This document shows, piece by piece, positions 1 through 8,880 of a stretch of DNA of 64,000 bases (the stretch's first letter is position 1; the number at the start of each line of letters is the position of its first letter). Under the pieces are notes generated by a model. It did not search any database, was not told the DNA's origin, and saw only the letters and a program-made list of their open reading frames with translations. Position numbers and translations under genes: made by a program. Source of the stretch: Acholeplasmataceae bacterium. Lineage in GTDB: Bacteria; Bacillota_I; Bacilli_A; Acholeplasmatales; Acholeplasmataceae. Where the stretch lies: positions 310,001 through 374,000 of the forward strand of contig JAIOQX010000003.1 in the NCBI GenBank assembly GCA_021108415.1, given 5' to 3'.

Positions 1-772
1 ACCAAATGTAATCCAAGTTGCTGTATTTGACACAACATTCCATCAAACCATGAAAGAAGATGCTTATTTATATGCAGCACCTTATGAATGGTATAAGAAA
101 TATGGTGTTAGAAAATATGGTTTTCATGGCACTTCACATCAATTTGTAAGTCAAAGAGCTATCGAGTTACTTGATAATCCAAAAGCAAAAATTATTGTTG
201 CACATTTAGGAAATGGTGCATCACTATGTGCTGTTGATTCAGGTAAGAGTATTGATACTTCAATGGGCTTGACGCCTTTAGAAGGTATTCCAATGGGTAC
301 GCGCAGTGGTAGTATTGATCCATCTGTTTTAATGCTTATTTCTGAAAAAGAAAATAGAACTTATGCAGATGTTTTAAATGATTTAAATAAAAATAGTGGA
401 TATCTTGGTGTATCTGGTATTTCTAATGACAGTAGAGATATTGTTGATAACATGAATGAAGGTCACGTAAGAGCAACTCTAGCTTATAAGATACAAATAA
501 AGAGAATTGCAGATTTTATTGGATCATATTATGTTTATATGGGTGGATTGGATGCAATTTGCTTTACTGCAGGAATTGGCGAAAATTCAAGTGATGTTAG
601 AAGAGATGTTGTTGAAGCGGTTAAAGTTTTAGGGGTTAAATTAGATTTAAAAGAAAATGCTAAACGTGGTGAACACTTAATTTCTACTCCAGATTCAAAA
701 GTTAAAGTATTTATCATTCCAACAAATGAAGAAGTCATGATTGCTAGAGAAGTCATGAGATTAGATAAATAA
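1..772 (+). CDS. ackA: Acetate kinase, C-terminal part (5' end outside the window)
   Basis: Acetate kinase interconverts acetyl phosphate + ADP and acetate + ATP, the substrate-level ATP step of acetate fermentation in the cytoplasm. The reading frame is open from base 2 and reads VAVFDTTFHQTM before the first ATG of the ORF track, so the true start lies upstream and the track start at 50 is internal. Visible family motifs are YGFHGTSH, HLGNGAS, MGLTPLEG, GTRSGSIDP and FTAGIGENS, all from the ASKHA acetokinase fold. The C-terminus looks complete and a hairpin terminator follows. Assignment is firm; only the N-terminal part is missing because of the window edge. Confidence 0.97.
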   Translation, partial: PNVIQVAVFDTTFHQTMKEDAYLYAAPYEWYKKYGVRKYGFHGTSHQFVSQRAIELLDNPKAKIIVAHLGNGASLCAVDSGKSIDTSMGLTPLEGIPMGTRSGSIDPSVLMLISEKENRTYADVLNDLNKNSGYLGVSGISNDSRDIVDNMNEGHVRATLAYKIQIKRIADFIGSYYVYMGGLDAICFTAGIGENSSDVRRDVVEAVKVLGVKLDLKENAKRGEHLISTPDSKVKVFIIPTNEEVMIAREVMRLDK

Positions 773-783
773 ACATTTATTTT

Positions 784-814
784 AAGCATAAGCAATTAGC
801 TTATGCTTTTTTTA
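784..814 (+). terminator. Terminator after ackA
   Basis: Perfect 10-bp inverted repeat AAGCATAAGC/GCTTATGCTT with an AATTA loop followed by a T run, 11 bases after the ackA stop. Confidence 0.9.
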
Positions 815-867
815 TATATTTGTTTGGAAACAGATAGAATATGATAAAATAAATAAGAGGTAAATAT

Positions 868-2232
868 ATGAACACTTTTATAAAAGAAAACGAAATAATT
901 CAAATTACAATTAGAAAAACTGGAATTAACGGAGAAGGCATTGGCTATTATAAAAAATTAGCTATTTTTGTTGATTATGCACTACCTAATGAAGTTGTTG
1001 ATGTCATGATCACAAGAGTCTATGACAATAGAGCAACTGCAAAACTAGTCAAAATCCATCAAAAGAGTGCCTTTAGGGCAACACCTTTTTGTCCTGTCTA
1101 TGAAAACTGTGGGGGATGTCAATTTCAACATATCACATATGAACAATCATTGATTGAGAAGAAACAAATGATTTTTGATAGTTTTGATCGCTACATCTCA
1201 TTTAAAGTTCCAAGAGAATTAGTTAAAGATACAATTGGAGCAGATGATCCAAAGTACTATAGAAATAAGGCAAGCTTACCTGTTCAAAATAAAAAGAGAA
1301 ATGAAATTGGGATGTATCAAGCAAACTCTCATAAGTTTATCGCTATAGATGCATGTCCAGTACAAGATAAAAATATCAATAGAATCCTAACAACTATTCT
1401 TGATTTAATGAACGTCTATAAAGTAGATGGATTTGATCCTAAATATAATAAAGGCTATATTAAAAGCCTAGTTGTTAGAGTTTCAGATGACAGTAAAGAA
1501 GCACAAGTAACTTTCATTTTATTTAATGACAGTAATTTCTTAGAAAGACTTGTTAAAAAGCTAATTGAAGTTGAACCGATGATTAAGTCTGTTTTTAAAG
1601 TCATTAGCAAGCCAAACAAGAAAAATCCATTCTTTTCAGACAAACCGATTAAACTATTTGGAAAAGATACGATTATCGCTAGATTAAATGGGTTTACTTT
1701 TGATTTAAAACCTGACGCATTCTTCCAATTAAACAGCCCACAAGCTCACAAGTTTTATACCAAGATGAAAGATTTAGCAAGACTCAAAAAACATGAAATC
1801 GCAATTGATGCATATGCAGGTGTCGCTCCTGTCAGTCATTATATCGCAAACGATTGCAAGCATGTTTATGCGATTGAACTTGATGAGAGTTCATGTTTAA
1901 GTGCAAAAAAATCATTAGCAGAAAATAGAATTGATAATGTAACTGTATTGCAAAGTGATTTTTTAAGAGCATTAAGTGGCCTAAAAGAAAAAGAGATTGA
2001 TGTGATGTTGTTTGATCCACCAAGAACTGGTTTAGGCCCAGATACAATTAAATTGATTCTTGAATTTAAACCAAAACGTATTGTTTATGGATCATGTAAT
2101 CCATCGACTTTGGCTAAAGATTTAAATGAGTTATTAAATCATTATTATCTAGAAGAAACGTCACCTATAGATATGTTTCCATATACATCATTAGTTGAAT
2201 CTGTTAGTTTATTGGTTTTAAAAACAAAATAA
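868..2232 (+). CDS. rlmD: 23S rRNA (uracil-5-)-methyltransferase, RlmD/TrmA family
   Basis: SAM-dependent RNA m5U methyltransferase, most likely acting on 23S rRNA. At 454 aa it has the usual family length. An N-terminal TRAM-like RNA-binding segment (about residues 8-60) is followed by the Fe-S cysteine cluster CPVYENCGGC near residue 75 and a later CPVQDK cysteine. The Rossmann methyltransferase core carries DAYAGVAP, the FDPPRTGLG motif and the catalytic cysteine in YGSCNPSTLAKDL. The ATG has a GAGG site upstream and the gene stands alone between two terminators. Gram-positive members often do the work of both RlmC and RlmD, so the exact target uridine(s) cannot be told from sequence. Confidence 0.9.
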   Translation: MNTFIKENEIIQITIRKTGINGEGIGYYKKLAIFVDYALPNEVVDVMITRVYDNRATAKLVKIHQKSAFRATPFCPVYENCGGCQFQHITYEQSLIEKKQMIFDSFDRYISFKVPRELVKDTIGADDPKYYRNKASLPVQNKKRNEIGMYQANSHKFIAIDACPVQDKNINRILTTILDLMNVYKVDGFDPKYNKGYIKSLVVRVSDDSKEAQVTFILFNDSNFLERLVKKLIEVEPMIKSVFKVISKPNKKNPFFSDKPIKLFGKDTIIARLNGFTFDLKPDAFFQLNSPQAHKFYTKMKDLARLKKHEIAIDAYAGVAPVSHYIANDCKHVYAIELDESSCLSAKKSLAENRIDNVTVLQSDFLRALSGLKEKEIDVMLFDPPRTGLGPDTIKLILEFKPKRIVYGSCNPSTLAKDLNELLNHYYLEETSPIDMFPYTSLVESVSLLVLKTK

Positions 2233-2233
2233 T

Positions 2234-2257
2234 AAAAGTGCAAATTTGCACTTTTTT
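2234..2257 (+). terminator. Terminator after rlmD
   Basis: Uninterrupted palindrome AAAAGTGCAAA/TTTGCACTTTT followed by extra T residues, directly after the stop codon. Confidence 0.85.
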
Positions 2258-2438
2258 ATATTGATTTGCAAGTTATTACGAATAAATTAAAAAAAGATTT
2301 AGAGTGAATTTAAAAATAAATAGTCCATCTGTTTTAAGATTCGAAGAAGCATCTATTTTTGTTATTAGAAAACAAAATAAATAGAACATATGTTTTGTAT
2401 TAATGATTTTCTTATGATATATTGAACAAGGTGATTAT

Positions 2439-3473
2439 ATGAAAAAAATGAGTTTTGGCATGATGACTTTCCTAGAAACTGGATTGAACAGTGAAGGGTT
2501 TGTAACAAATCATGAAACAAGAATTAAGCAATGTTTAGAAGAAGTTAAATTAGCAGATGATATTGGATTAGATTATTATGGTATAGGTGAGCATCATCGA
2601 GCAGATTATGCCGCTACAAGTCCAGAAATCATTCTAGCATCAGCAGCTGCAATGACTAAACAAATTCATCTTGGATCAGCTGTTACTGTTTTATCTTCTA
2701 GTGATCCTGTGAGAGTTTATGAATCGTATGCAACCCTTGATTTAATTTCTGATGGTAGAGCAGAGATCATTGCGGGTAGAGGGTCATTTACAGAATCATT
2801 TGAATTGTTTGGCTACGATTTAAAAGATTATGATCAATTGTATAGTGAAAAGTTAAATCTTTTACTAAAAATAAGAGATGAAAAAAATCTAACATGGAAT
2901 GGTAAATTAACTACATCATTAAACAATAAAACAATTTATCCAAGAGCAAAGTCAAATTTAAAAATTTCTGTTGCGGTTGGTGGATCCTATCAATCTGTCT
3001 TAAGAGCTGCAAATTTAGGACTACCGATAGTGTTTGCAATTATTGGAGGTAACCCACTCAATTTTAAACCATTAATTGATTTATATAAGAAGACTTATTT
3101 AGAAAAAGGGTTTAGTGAAGAGGATATGGAAATTGCTGTTGCTGTTCATGGATTGATAAGTGAAGATAAAGACATTTTAGAAAAATATTATCCATCTCAT
3201 CATGCGCAATTTTCACAAATTGCTAGTGAACGCGGATGGCCTGAATATACAAAAGAAAGCTATAAAGCTAACATGAAACGTGGACCTTTTTATGTAGGGC
3301 CAACAAAAGAGGTGACAAACCGACTTATAAATCTAATTGAAGGATTAGGATTTAACCGTTTACTATTTCATACACCAGGCTCTTATATGCCACATGAGAT
3401 GACAATGGAAAGTATTCGATTATACGGAGAAGCAGTAGTGCCAAAAATAAAATCAGTTCTACAAAAACAATAA
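2439..3473 (+). CDS. Luciferase-like (LLM class) flavin-dependent oxidoreductase
   Basis: A 344-aa protein of the bacterial luciferase-like monooxygenase superfamily, a TIM-barrel fold that uses reduced flavin. Family features include the N-terminal strand MSFGMMTFLETG, the helix segment EEVKLADDIGLDYYGIGEHHR, the LGSAVTVLSSSDPVRVYE strand-loop and DGRAEIIAGRGSF. Later segments SVAVGGSYQSVLRAANLGLP and GPFYVGPTKEV also fit the family. Start ATG with AAGGTGATT upstream. It is monocistronic, followed by its own terminator. The substrate cannot be read from sequence; many such genes in fermenters are of unknown physiological role. Confidence 0.85.
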   Translation: MKKMSFGMMTFLETGLNSEGFVTNHETRIKQCLEEVKLADDIGLDYYGIGEHHRADYAATSPEIILASAAAMTKQIHLGSAVTVLSSSDPVRVYESYATLDLISDGRAEIIAGRGSFTESFELFGYDLKDYDQLYSEKLNLLLKIRDEKNLTWNGKLTTSLNNKTIYPRAKSNLKISVAVGGSYQSVLRAANLGLPIVFAIIGGNPLNFKPLIDLYKKTYLEKGFSEEDMEIAVAVHGLISEDKDILEKYYPSHHAQFSQIASERGWPEYTKESYKANMKRGPFYVGPTKEVTNRLINLIEGLGFNRLLFHTPGSYMPHEMTMESIRLYGEAVVPKIKSVLQKQ

Positions 3474-3507
3474 AAATAAAACCTTATTATTGTAGTTGTT
3501 TTAAAAT

Positions 3508-3530
3508 GACCCTAAATTTAGGGTCTTTAT
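3508..3530 (+). terminator. Terminator after the LLM oxidoreductase gene
   Basis: Perfect 9-bp palindrome GACCCTAAA/TTTAGGGTC followed by TTTATTATTT. Confidence 0.85.
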
Positions 3531-3637
3531 TATTTAAGAATGAAATCAAGTTAAAAAAATGCAAAAGAAATAAGAGAATCAATTATTTAAGCATTTAAGT
3601 GTTATAATAAAAGAAAACAAAAAAAGGACTATTATAT

Positions 3638-4246
3638 ATGAGTGAATTAGAAAAAATGTTAAAAGGCATGCTTTATCAAGCAGGAGATAAGACTTTAACT
3701 TTAATGCGAGAAAAAGCAAGCAATTTATGTTATGATTATAATCATTTAAGACCAACTGAATATCAAAAAAAACAAGATATCTTAAAACAATTGTTAGGTT
3801 CTATGGGGACTGATGTACATATCAATCAACCATTTTTGGTAGATTACGGATGCCATATATTTATTGGAGATCATTTTTTTGCGAATTATAACTTTACAGT
3901 TCTTGATATTGGAACAGTAACAATTGGAAATCATGTCATGATTGGGCCTAATGTAGGTTTAATGACAGCAGGGCATCCTTTAGATAGTGAAATTAGAAAT
4001 GAGCTTCATGAGTTTGGATACGATATCACCATTAAAGATGATGTGTGGATAGGCGCTAATGTCATCATCAATCCAGGTGTTACGGTTGGTAAAGGTGTCG
4101 TTATTGGATCTGGATCTGTAGTGACTAAAGATCTAAGTGATCATATGCTATGCTACGGCAAACCTTGTAAAGAGATTAGAAAAATCACTGATCAAGATAA
4201 ACTTATATGGGAAAAAGAAAAACAAAAATCACTTAAGCACTCATAA
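3638..4246 (+). CDS. Sugar O-acetyltransferase (maltose/galactoside acetyltransferase type)
   Basis: A 202-aa hexapeptide-repeat acyltransferase that moves acetyl from acetyl-CoA to a sugar hydroxyl. The N-terminal helical Mac domain (about 1-55, ending LRPTEYQKKQDILKQLLG) precedes a left-handed beta helix with repeated isoleucine/valine hexapeptides such as IGNHVMIGPNVGLMTAGHP and IGANVIINPGVTVGKGVVIGSGSVV. The His in TAGHPLD is the family catalytic residue. The ATG is preceded by AAGGAC. It heads a closely spaced run of four plus-strand genes (gaps about 15-20 bases), the others encoding membrane proteins. The natural substrate of this family is often uncertain. Confidence 0.88.
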   Translation: MSELEKMLKGMLYQAGDKTLTLMREKASNLCYDYNHLRPTEYQKKQDILKQLLGSMGTDVHINQPFLVDYGCHIFIGDHFFANYNFTVLDIGTVTIGNHVMIGPNVGLMTAGHPLDSEIRNELHEFGYDITIKDDVWIGANVIINPGVTVGKGVVIGSGSVVTKDLSDHMLCYGKPCKEIRKITDQDKLIWEKEKQKSLKHS

Positions 4247-4261
4247 AAAGGAGATTCTTAG

Positions 4262-4609
4262 ATGACTAAAATCATTCATATACTTAAATACTATATGATA
4301 TTTATAGCGATGTTTTTTATCATCGCTGCATTTGATGTATTTGGCTCTACTGAAGTAAATACTATCAATCAAATTTTAGGGTTTTTATTAAGTGTACTAC
4401 CTGGAGTTCTTTTGGGAGTTGCTGTTATAGTTTTTTGGCAAAAACATCAAATTTTATCTTATTTAATAGCTGCTTTAGCAACTCTATTTTTTATTGTTTT
4501 TCAAATGTATCATGTAGTTGATTCAATAACTATCATCTTAATTATATGGGTACCAATGATGATTTTTAGTATATTATTGTTTATAAATTTTAAAAAAAAT
4601 AAGAATTAA
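4262..4609 (+). CDS. Small four-helix membrane protein of unknown function
   Basis: A 115-aa hydrophobic protein with about four predicted membrane helices: around residues 9-27, 36-58, 65-83 and 88-108. It ends with a basic tail NFKKNKN. AAAGGAG precedes the ATG at good spacing, and it sits 15 bases after the acetyltransferase gene and 15 before the next gene, so it is probably co-transcribed. I recognise no family motif and assign no function. Confidence 0.7.
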   Translation: MTKIIHILKYYMIFIAMFFIIAAFDVFGSTEVNTINQILGFLLSVLPGVLLGVAVIVFWQKHQILSYLIAALATLFFIVFQMYHVVDSITIILIIWVPMMIFSILLFINFKKNKN

Positions 4610-4624
4610 AAAGGGGATAGAGAA

Positions 4625-5341
4625 ATGATTTATACATTGATCGCTGCATTTTTATTGTTATGGGGGTTGTTTATTTTTAAAGTTGTTACAGATAAACGAC
4701 TAGAGGGATTTTTTTATAAGGGCTTTTCAAGTTTCTTATTTGTTTCAATTGCTGTATATGGGGCATATCACTTTTTGATTCAACCCAATGTTGCTTCATT
4801 TAATATGGTCATGCTAACCAAGTATTTCACCTTGATTTTATTTATTATTCTAGGTTTAGTTGCAGGATTAATTGGAGATTTATTTTTGGAAGTTCAGTAT
4901 TTTTATGATAAGAAAAAATATTACACGATTCATCAAGGTATGATTATCTTTTTAATCGGACATGTACTTTATATTATTGGACTCATTTCATTTGTTAAAT
5001 TTAATATAGCTGCCCTTGTTATTGGATTAGTGATGACAATTGTTGTATATGTTGGCGGAAAAATCATGAAACTTCAAATGGGAAAATTAGCTCCTATGAC
5101 ATACTTATATACATTTGTAATCTTTACAATGGTTGGATTTGCAATTATACAAGCTAGTGAACTATCATTTAACCTTTATTCTATATACTTTATGGTAGGT
5201 GCAATTTTATTTGGTCTATCAGATTTATTACTTGCACCAATCTATTTTAAGGATGAAAAATCAAAATTCTTTGTGGTTTCAAATCTTGCTACATATTATC
5301 TAGGACAATTATTAATCGCTCTATCTATATTTTTCTTATAA
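4625..5341 (+). CDS. YhhN/TMEM86-family membrane protein, putative lysoplasmalogenase
   Basis: A 238-aa polytopic membrane protein (about eight helices) resembling the YhhN family, whose characterised animal members hydrolyse the vinyl-ether bond of lysoplasmalogens. Features seen: the acidic GDLFLE motif around residue 81, a following helix beginning HQGMIIFLIGHVLYI, and a C-terminal GAILFGLSDLLLAPIYF segment with a second conserved Asp. Strong AAGGGG site before the ATG and 15-19 base gaps to its neighbours indicate an operon. The family call rests on pattern recognition; bacterial enzymatic activity is mostly inferred in this family. Confidence 0.65.
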   Translation: MIYTLIAAFLLLWGLFIFKVVTDKRLEGFFYKGFSSFLFVSIAVYGAYHFLIQPNVASFNMVMLTKYFTLILFIILGLVAGLIGDLFLEVQYFYDKKKYYTIHQGMIIFLIGHVLYIIGLISFVKFNIAALVIGLVMTIVVYVGGKIMKLQMGKLAPMTYLYTFVIFTMVGFAIIQASELSFNLYSIYFMVGAILFGLSDLLLAPIYFKDEKSKFFVVSNLATYYLGQLLIALSIFFL

Positions 5342-5360
5342 GAATAAAGGGGGACTTTAT

Positions 5361-6242
5361 ATGATTAAGAAAGCACTAAGTTTTATATTAGTTGTATGTG
5401 CATTAATAAGCATTATTTCAATTGATACAAAAGCGGATATAGGTCCAAAAGCAACCGCTGATATTACGATAGTAGGTGTTGATGAGCCTTACTATTTTGA
5501 TCTATTAATATATAAAAATTACGATGTAGAACCTATTCCAGATACTGAAGCACAAGACATTATAGAATGGGAGTACTATGATGATACATATCCGCTTGAT
5601 GCACTCAATGGCTATCAAGATAGCCAAGGATATGCATCAAGAACTCTATATAGTGGCCCTCCTGGTTCCACTTCAAGAGTTGAAGGTATGTCAGATACAT
5701 ATAGAGCTGGCTATTTTTCTGCTCCAAAAGTATTTAAGATCGTTATCGTTATTGATGATGATATCATCATCACCTCTAAAATCATCGATAGAAAGCTTTT
5801 TACGTCTACAATGACTTATGACTTAACTGGAGTTGATTTAAGCTTTAGCCAAGAGAATGTAGGTGTTGTGAGTGAAACTATACCTTACGGGCATTTCTCT
5901 TTAACACTTATAATCAGAGTAATCATCACTATAGCAGCTGAACTTTTAGTTTTATATATGTTTAGATATAGACAAAAATCAAGTTTCTATAGAACTGGAC
6001 TAACTAATCTAGTCACACAAACAACTCTAACTTTATTCATGACATTAGCATTTTATTTTTGGGGTTCATTTTTTGGATTACTTGGTGTATTAATATTTGG
6101 TGAAATGATTGTATTCATCGCAGAAATTGTTTTATATAGATATATACTTACTGAACAAAGTAAATCTAGGGCGATGCTTTATGGATTTGTTGCAAATCTT
6201 GTTACCCTTATATTAACAGTATTCACATTAGGATTCATCTAA
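5361..6242 (+). CDS. Secreted/membrane protein with C-terminal helices, unknown function
   Basis: A 293-aa protein with an N-terminal signal peptide (KKALSFILVVCALISIISI, predicted cut near DTKADIGPKA). An extracellular domain of about 150 residues is rich in Tyr, Asp and Ile. Three to four membrane helices follow from about residue 180 (LIIRVIITIAAELLVLYMF, LTLFMTLAFYFWGSFFGLLGVLIFG, LYGFVANLVTLILTVFTLGFI). The topology puts the N-terminal domain outside and the helical bundle at the C-terminus. The ADIGPKATADI start resembles uncharacterised Firmicute membrane proteins. It is the last gene of the 3638-6242 cluster. No function is assigned. Confidence 0.7.
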   Translation: MIKKALSFILVVCALISIISIDTKADIGPKATADITIVGVDEPYYFDLLIYKNYDVEPIPDTEAQDIIEWEYYDDTYPLDALNGYQDSQGYASRTLYSGPPGSTSRVEGMSDTYRAGYFSAPKVFKIVIVIDDDIIITSKIIDRKLFTSTMTYDLTGVDLSFSQENVGVVSETIPYGHFSLTLIIRVIITIAAELLVLYMFRYRQKSSFYRTGLTNLVTQTTLTLFMTLAFYFWGSFFGLLGVLIFGEMIVFIAEIVLYRYILTEQSKSRAMLYGFVANLVTLILTVFTLGFI

Positions 6243-6308
6243 ACATCCAAGCGTTTATCTCATATCATAGATTAAGATTTGATATGATGAAATAAAGGAA
6301 GTGATGAT

Positions 6309-6707
6309 ATGCAAAAAGAAGTTAAAGATTATATCCATCAACTAGATCCATCAAGAGTTGATGATATTAAAAAACTTATTGAGATAGGTACAGCAGTTAC
6401 AAAAAAAGAACCCATCATGTGGGGCTCTATGGTTGGTTTTGGAAAAATTCATTATAAATACGTGTCTAAAAGAGAAGGAGACACTTTTGAATTTGGACTT
6501 GCAAGCAGAAAAAAAGCAATCACCCTATATCTTGGTTGGGACGTTAATCAGTATGAGGGCTTAAAAAAGCTGGGTAAACATAAGACAGGTGTTGGCTGTT
6601 TATATATCGATAAACTTGCAGATGTTGATTTAAACATCTTAATCGATATGATTAAAGAATCCGTTAAGTCTTTAAAAACAAATCCAATCATCACAGATAT
6701 TCAATAA
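6309..6707 (+). CDS. DUF1801 (YdhG-like) domain protein
   Basis: A 132-aa soluble protein that fits the DUF1801 family: an N-terminal helix VKDYIHQLDPSRVDDIKKLIEIG, then EPIMWGSMVGFGKIHYKY, a strand region ITLYLGW and a C-terminal helix DLNILIDMIKESVKSL. Members bind small ligands in an SRPBCC-neighbour fold but have no settled biochemical role. The ATG is preceded by AAGGAAGTGATGAT. It converges with the nucleoside importer operon across a shared bidirectional terminator. Confidence 0.8.
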   Translation: MQKEVKDYIHQLDPSRVDDIKKLIEIGTAVTKKEPIMWGSMVGFGKIHYKYVSKREGDTFEFGLASRKKAITLYLGWDVNQYEGLKKLGKHKTGVGCLYIDKLADVDLNILIDMIKESVKSLKTNPIITDIQ

Positions 6708-6712
6708 AAAAT

Positions 6713-6740
6713 AAGGTGAATCCAACAGGATTCACCTTTT
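6713..6740. terminator. Bidirectional terminator between convergent genes
   Basis: Perfect 11-bp stem AAGGTGAATCC/GGATTCACCTT with AACA loop, A-rich on the left and T-rich on the right, so it can stop both the DUF1801 gene and the importer operon. Confidence 0.88.
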
Positions 6741-6749
6741 CATTATTTA

Positions 6750-7715
6750 TTATCTCAAGCCTTTATCATAAGGAATACCTTCAGCTTTTGGAGCTCTTGA
6801 TTTTTGAGATGTAAAGACCAAGACAACTAGTGTTGCAAAATAAGGTAGTATCTTATAATAAGTTGAATCAATACCAAGATCTTTTAAGAATGGAATTAAT
6901 GGAATTGAATAAGCAAGTGTTGATAAGAATGCAAAGAACAATGCGGCAAACATAATTTTAATTGGTTGCCATTGCCCAAAGATCATTACCGCGAGTGCCA
7001 AGAATCCAAATCCAGCAACACCAGTGTGACCACTAACGTTAGATGTTAAGACACCAACTGAATAGAAGTAACCACCAATACCACCTAATAGACCTGATAG
7101 ACCAACACCAAAGTATCTCATTTTAGACACATTGATCCCAACAGAATCAGCTGCATGTGGATGTTCACCACAAGCTCTTAGTCTTAATCCAAATTTTGTC
7201 TTATATAATAAAATAGTAGATATAATCAAAAATAAGAATCCGATATAGACGGTTAAATAAGTATTTTGGAAAAATAGGTCACCAATAACTGGAATTTTTG
7301 ATAATAAAGGAACTTCTCTAATATATAAATTGATATCTGTTGTGATACCATCTGAGTTAAAACTCATCTTAGAAAACAACAAGACTGCTGCAGGAACCAA
7401 CATATTCATCGCAGTCCCTGAAATTACTTGGTTTGCTTTCATATTAACAGCTGCATATGCTAATAACATTGAAAATATAATACCAGCAATACCAGCAATA
7501 ATCATACCTAAAAGTAGTAAGAACTGTGGATTTGTACTAGAGTCTTGAATATTTAGAATAAATAATGCGCCAAAGAATGCACCAAATAGCATAATCCCTT
7601 CTAAAGCGATATTGACAACACCACTGCGTTCACTAAACATCCCGCCTAATGCAACAAGGAGTAAAGGTATAGCAACTGGAAGCATGTTTTGAATTAAATA
7701 ATAGATAACATCCAT
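6750..7715 (-). CDS. nupQ: Nucleoside ABC transporter permease (NupQ-like)
   Basis: A 321-aa membrane permease of the BPD_transp_2 family, the second transmembrane subunit of a BMP-type nucleoside (guanosine-like) importer. Eight to nine helices are visible, and the family signature ALGGMFSERSGVVNIALEGIMLFGAF lies near residue 22, with FGLRLRACGEHPHAADSVGINVSKMRY as the cytoplasmic EAA-like coupling loop. The start ATG is one base after the stop of the upstream permease, so translation is coupled. The order lipoprotein, ATPase, permease, permease matches Bacillus nupNOPQ. Confidence 0.9.
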   Translation of the reverse strand: MDVIYYLIQNMLPVAIPLLLVALGGMFSERSGVVNIALEGIMLFGAFFGALFILNIQDSSTNPQFLLLLGMIIAGIAGIIFSMLLAYAAVNMKANQVISGTAMNMLVPAAVLLFSKMSFNSDGITTDINLYIREVPLLSKIPVIGDLFFQNTYLTVYIGFLFLIISTILLYKTKFGLRLRACGEHPHAADSVGINVSKMRYFGVGLSGLLGGIGGYFYSVGVLTSNVSGHTGVAGFGFLALAVMIFGQWQPIKIMFAALFFAFLSTLAYSIPLIPFLKDLGIDSTYYKILPYFATLVVLVFTSQKSRAPKAEGIPYDKGLR

Positions 7716-7716
7716 G

Positions 7717-8880
7717 TTAACTTACCTCCTTTGAATCAGTTTGTTCAATTAACTCTTCATCTTTTTTCTTTTTCTTCTTTCCTAAATTCTTAAAGAATTT
7801 AGCAATCACACCACTCATGATAAGAGAGAATGCAGAGAAATAGATAATTACAGATATTACAACATCAATAATTTCTGGCTTATAGCCAAATAGACTTGCT
7901 GACGTTCCACCTCTTTGAATATGAGAGATAAAGAATGCAGAAAATACAATTCCAACTGGATTTGAGTTTCCTAATAAGGCAACTGCAATCCCGTTAAATC
8001 CGTTAATCGCAATAATATTAACAGGTTCATAGGTCATCGAACTACCAGAAATTACAGAAGGTGCTAGAATTGCAAACGCACCACCAAGACCTGCTAAACC
8101 ACCAGCAATAATCATTGTTAATACAGTGTTTCTCTTATAGTTAATACCAGCATATTGAGAGGCATGCTTGTTATGTCCAGTTGCGATAAGTTCATATCCA
8201 AATGTTGTTTTATGAAGTACAACATATAAAACAACAGCAATTGTAACAGCAATTAAAATTGATATATTAGCGCTTGAGTTTTGAATATTTAGCGATGTTA
8301 ATTGAATAGATTCTGGTAAGTATTTAGTTCTAGATAATGAAGATACATACATCTTTGAGTTTCCAGTAATCCACATATCTACTAAAAACATACCAATATA
8401 GTTTAACATGATAGAGGTAATAACCTCATTTACGTTAAAGAAAGCTTTTAATAGACCAGGGATAAAGCCCATGATCATCCCACCAAGAAGACCAGCTAAT
8501 ATCGCAACGATCCAATGAATAGAACTAGGCATATCAATCATAAAACCTACATATAATGCAAAGAACATACCCATTGTGTATTGTCCAGATGCACCAATGT
8601 TGAATAATCCCATTTTAAATGCAAATCCAACTGCTAAACCTGTCATTAAGATTGGTGTTGCAAAATAGATAACATCTCCCATTTTGCCAAATCCACCAAA
8701 TAAGATTTTACTAAATCCACCAAAAGTGTTTTCAGGTGAAGCGATAAATAAAACAATAAGTCCAAAAATAAGTCCAAATGCGATAGCTAATAGAGTTGCA
8801 AAGAATGAAGAAGACCCTTTGGTTTTAGTCAATCCTTTAAGTTTTGCCCAGAGATTGGCAAATGAAAAGTTTTTAATCAT
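7717..8880 (-). CDS. nupP: Nucleoside ABC transporter permease (NupP-like)
   Basis: A 387-aa permease subunit of the same importer. It is longer than NupQ because of an N-terminal helix and a charged C-terminal tail (KNLGKKKKKKDEELIEQTD). The signature FKMGLFNIGASGQYTMGMFFALYVG and the coupling loop FGYELIATGHNKHASQYAGINYKRN place it in the BPD_transp_2 family. The GGAGG site lies inside the end of the ATPase gene, which overlaps this gene by 8 bases. Confidence 0.9.
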   Translation of the reverse strand: MIKNFSFANLWAKLKGLTKTKGSSSFFATLLAIAFGLIFGLIVLFIASPENTFGGFSKILFGGFGKMGDVIYFATPILMTGLAVGFAFKMGLFNIGASGQYTMGMFFALYVGFMIDMPSSIHWIVAILAGLLGGMIMGFIPGLLKAFFNVNEVITSIMLNYIGMFLVDMWITGNSKMYVSSLSRTKYLPESIQLTSLNIQNSSANISILIAVTIAVVLYVVLHKTTFGYELIATGHNKHASQYAGINYKRNTVLTMIIAGGLAGLGGAFAILAPSVISGSSMTYEPVNIIAINGFNGIAVALLGNSNPVGIVFSAFFISHIQRGGTSASLFGYKPEIIDVVISVIIYFSAFSLIMSGVIAKFFKNLGKKKKKKDEELIEQTDSKEVS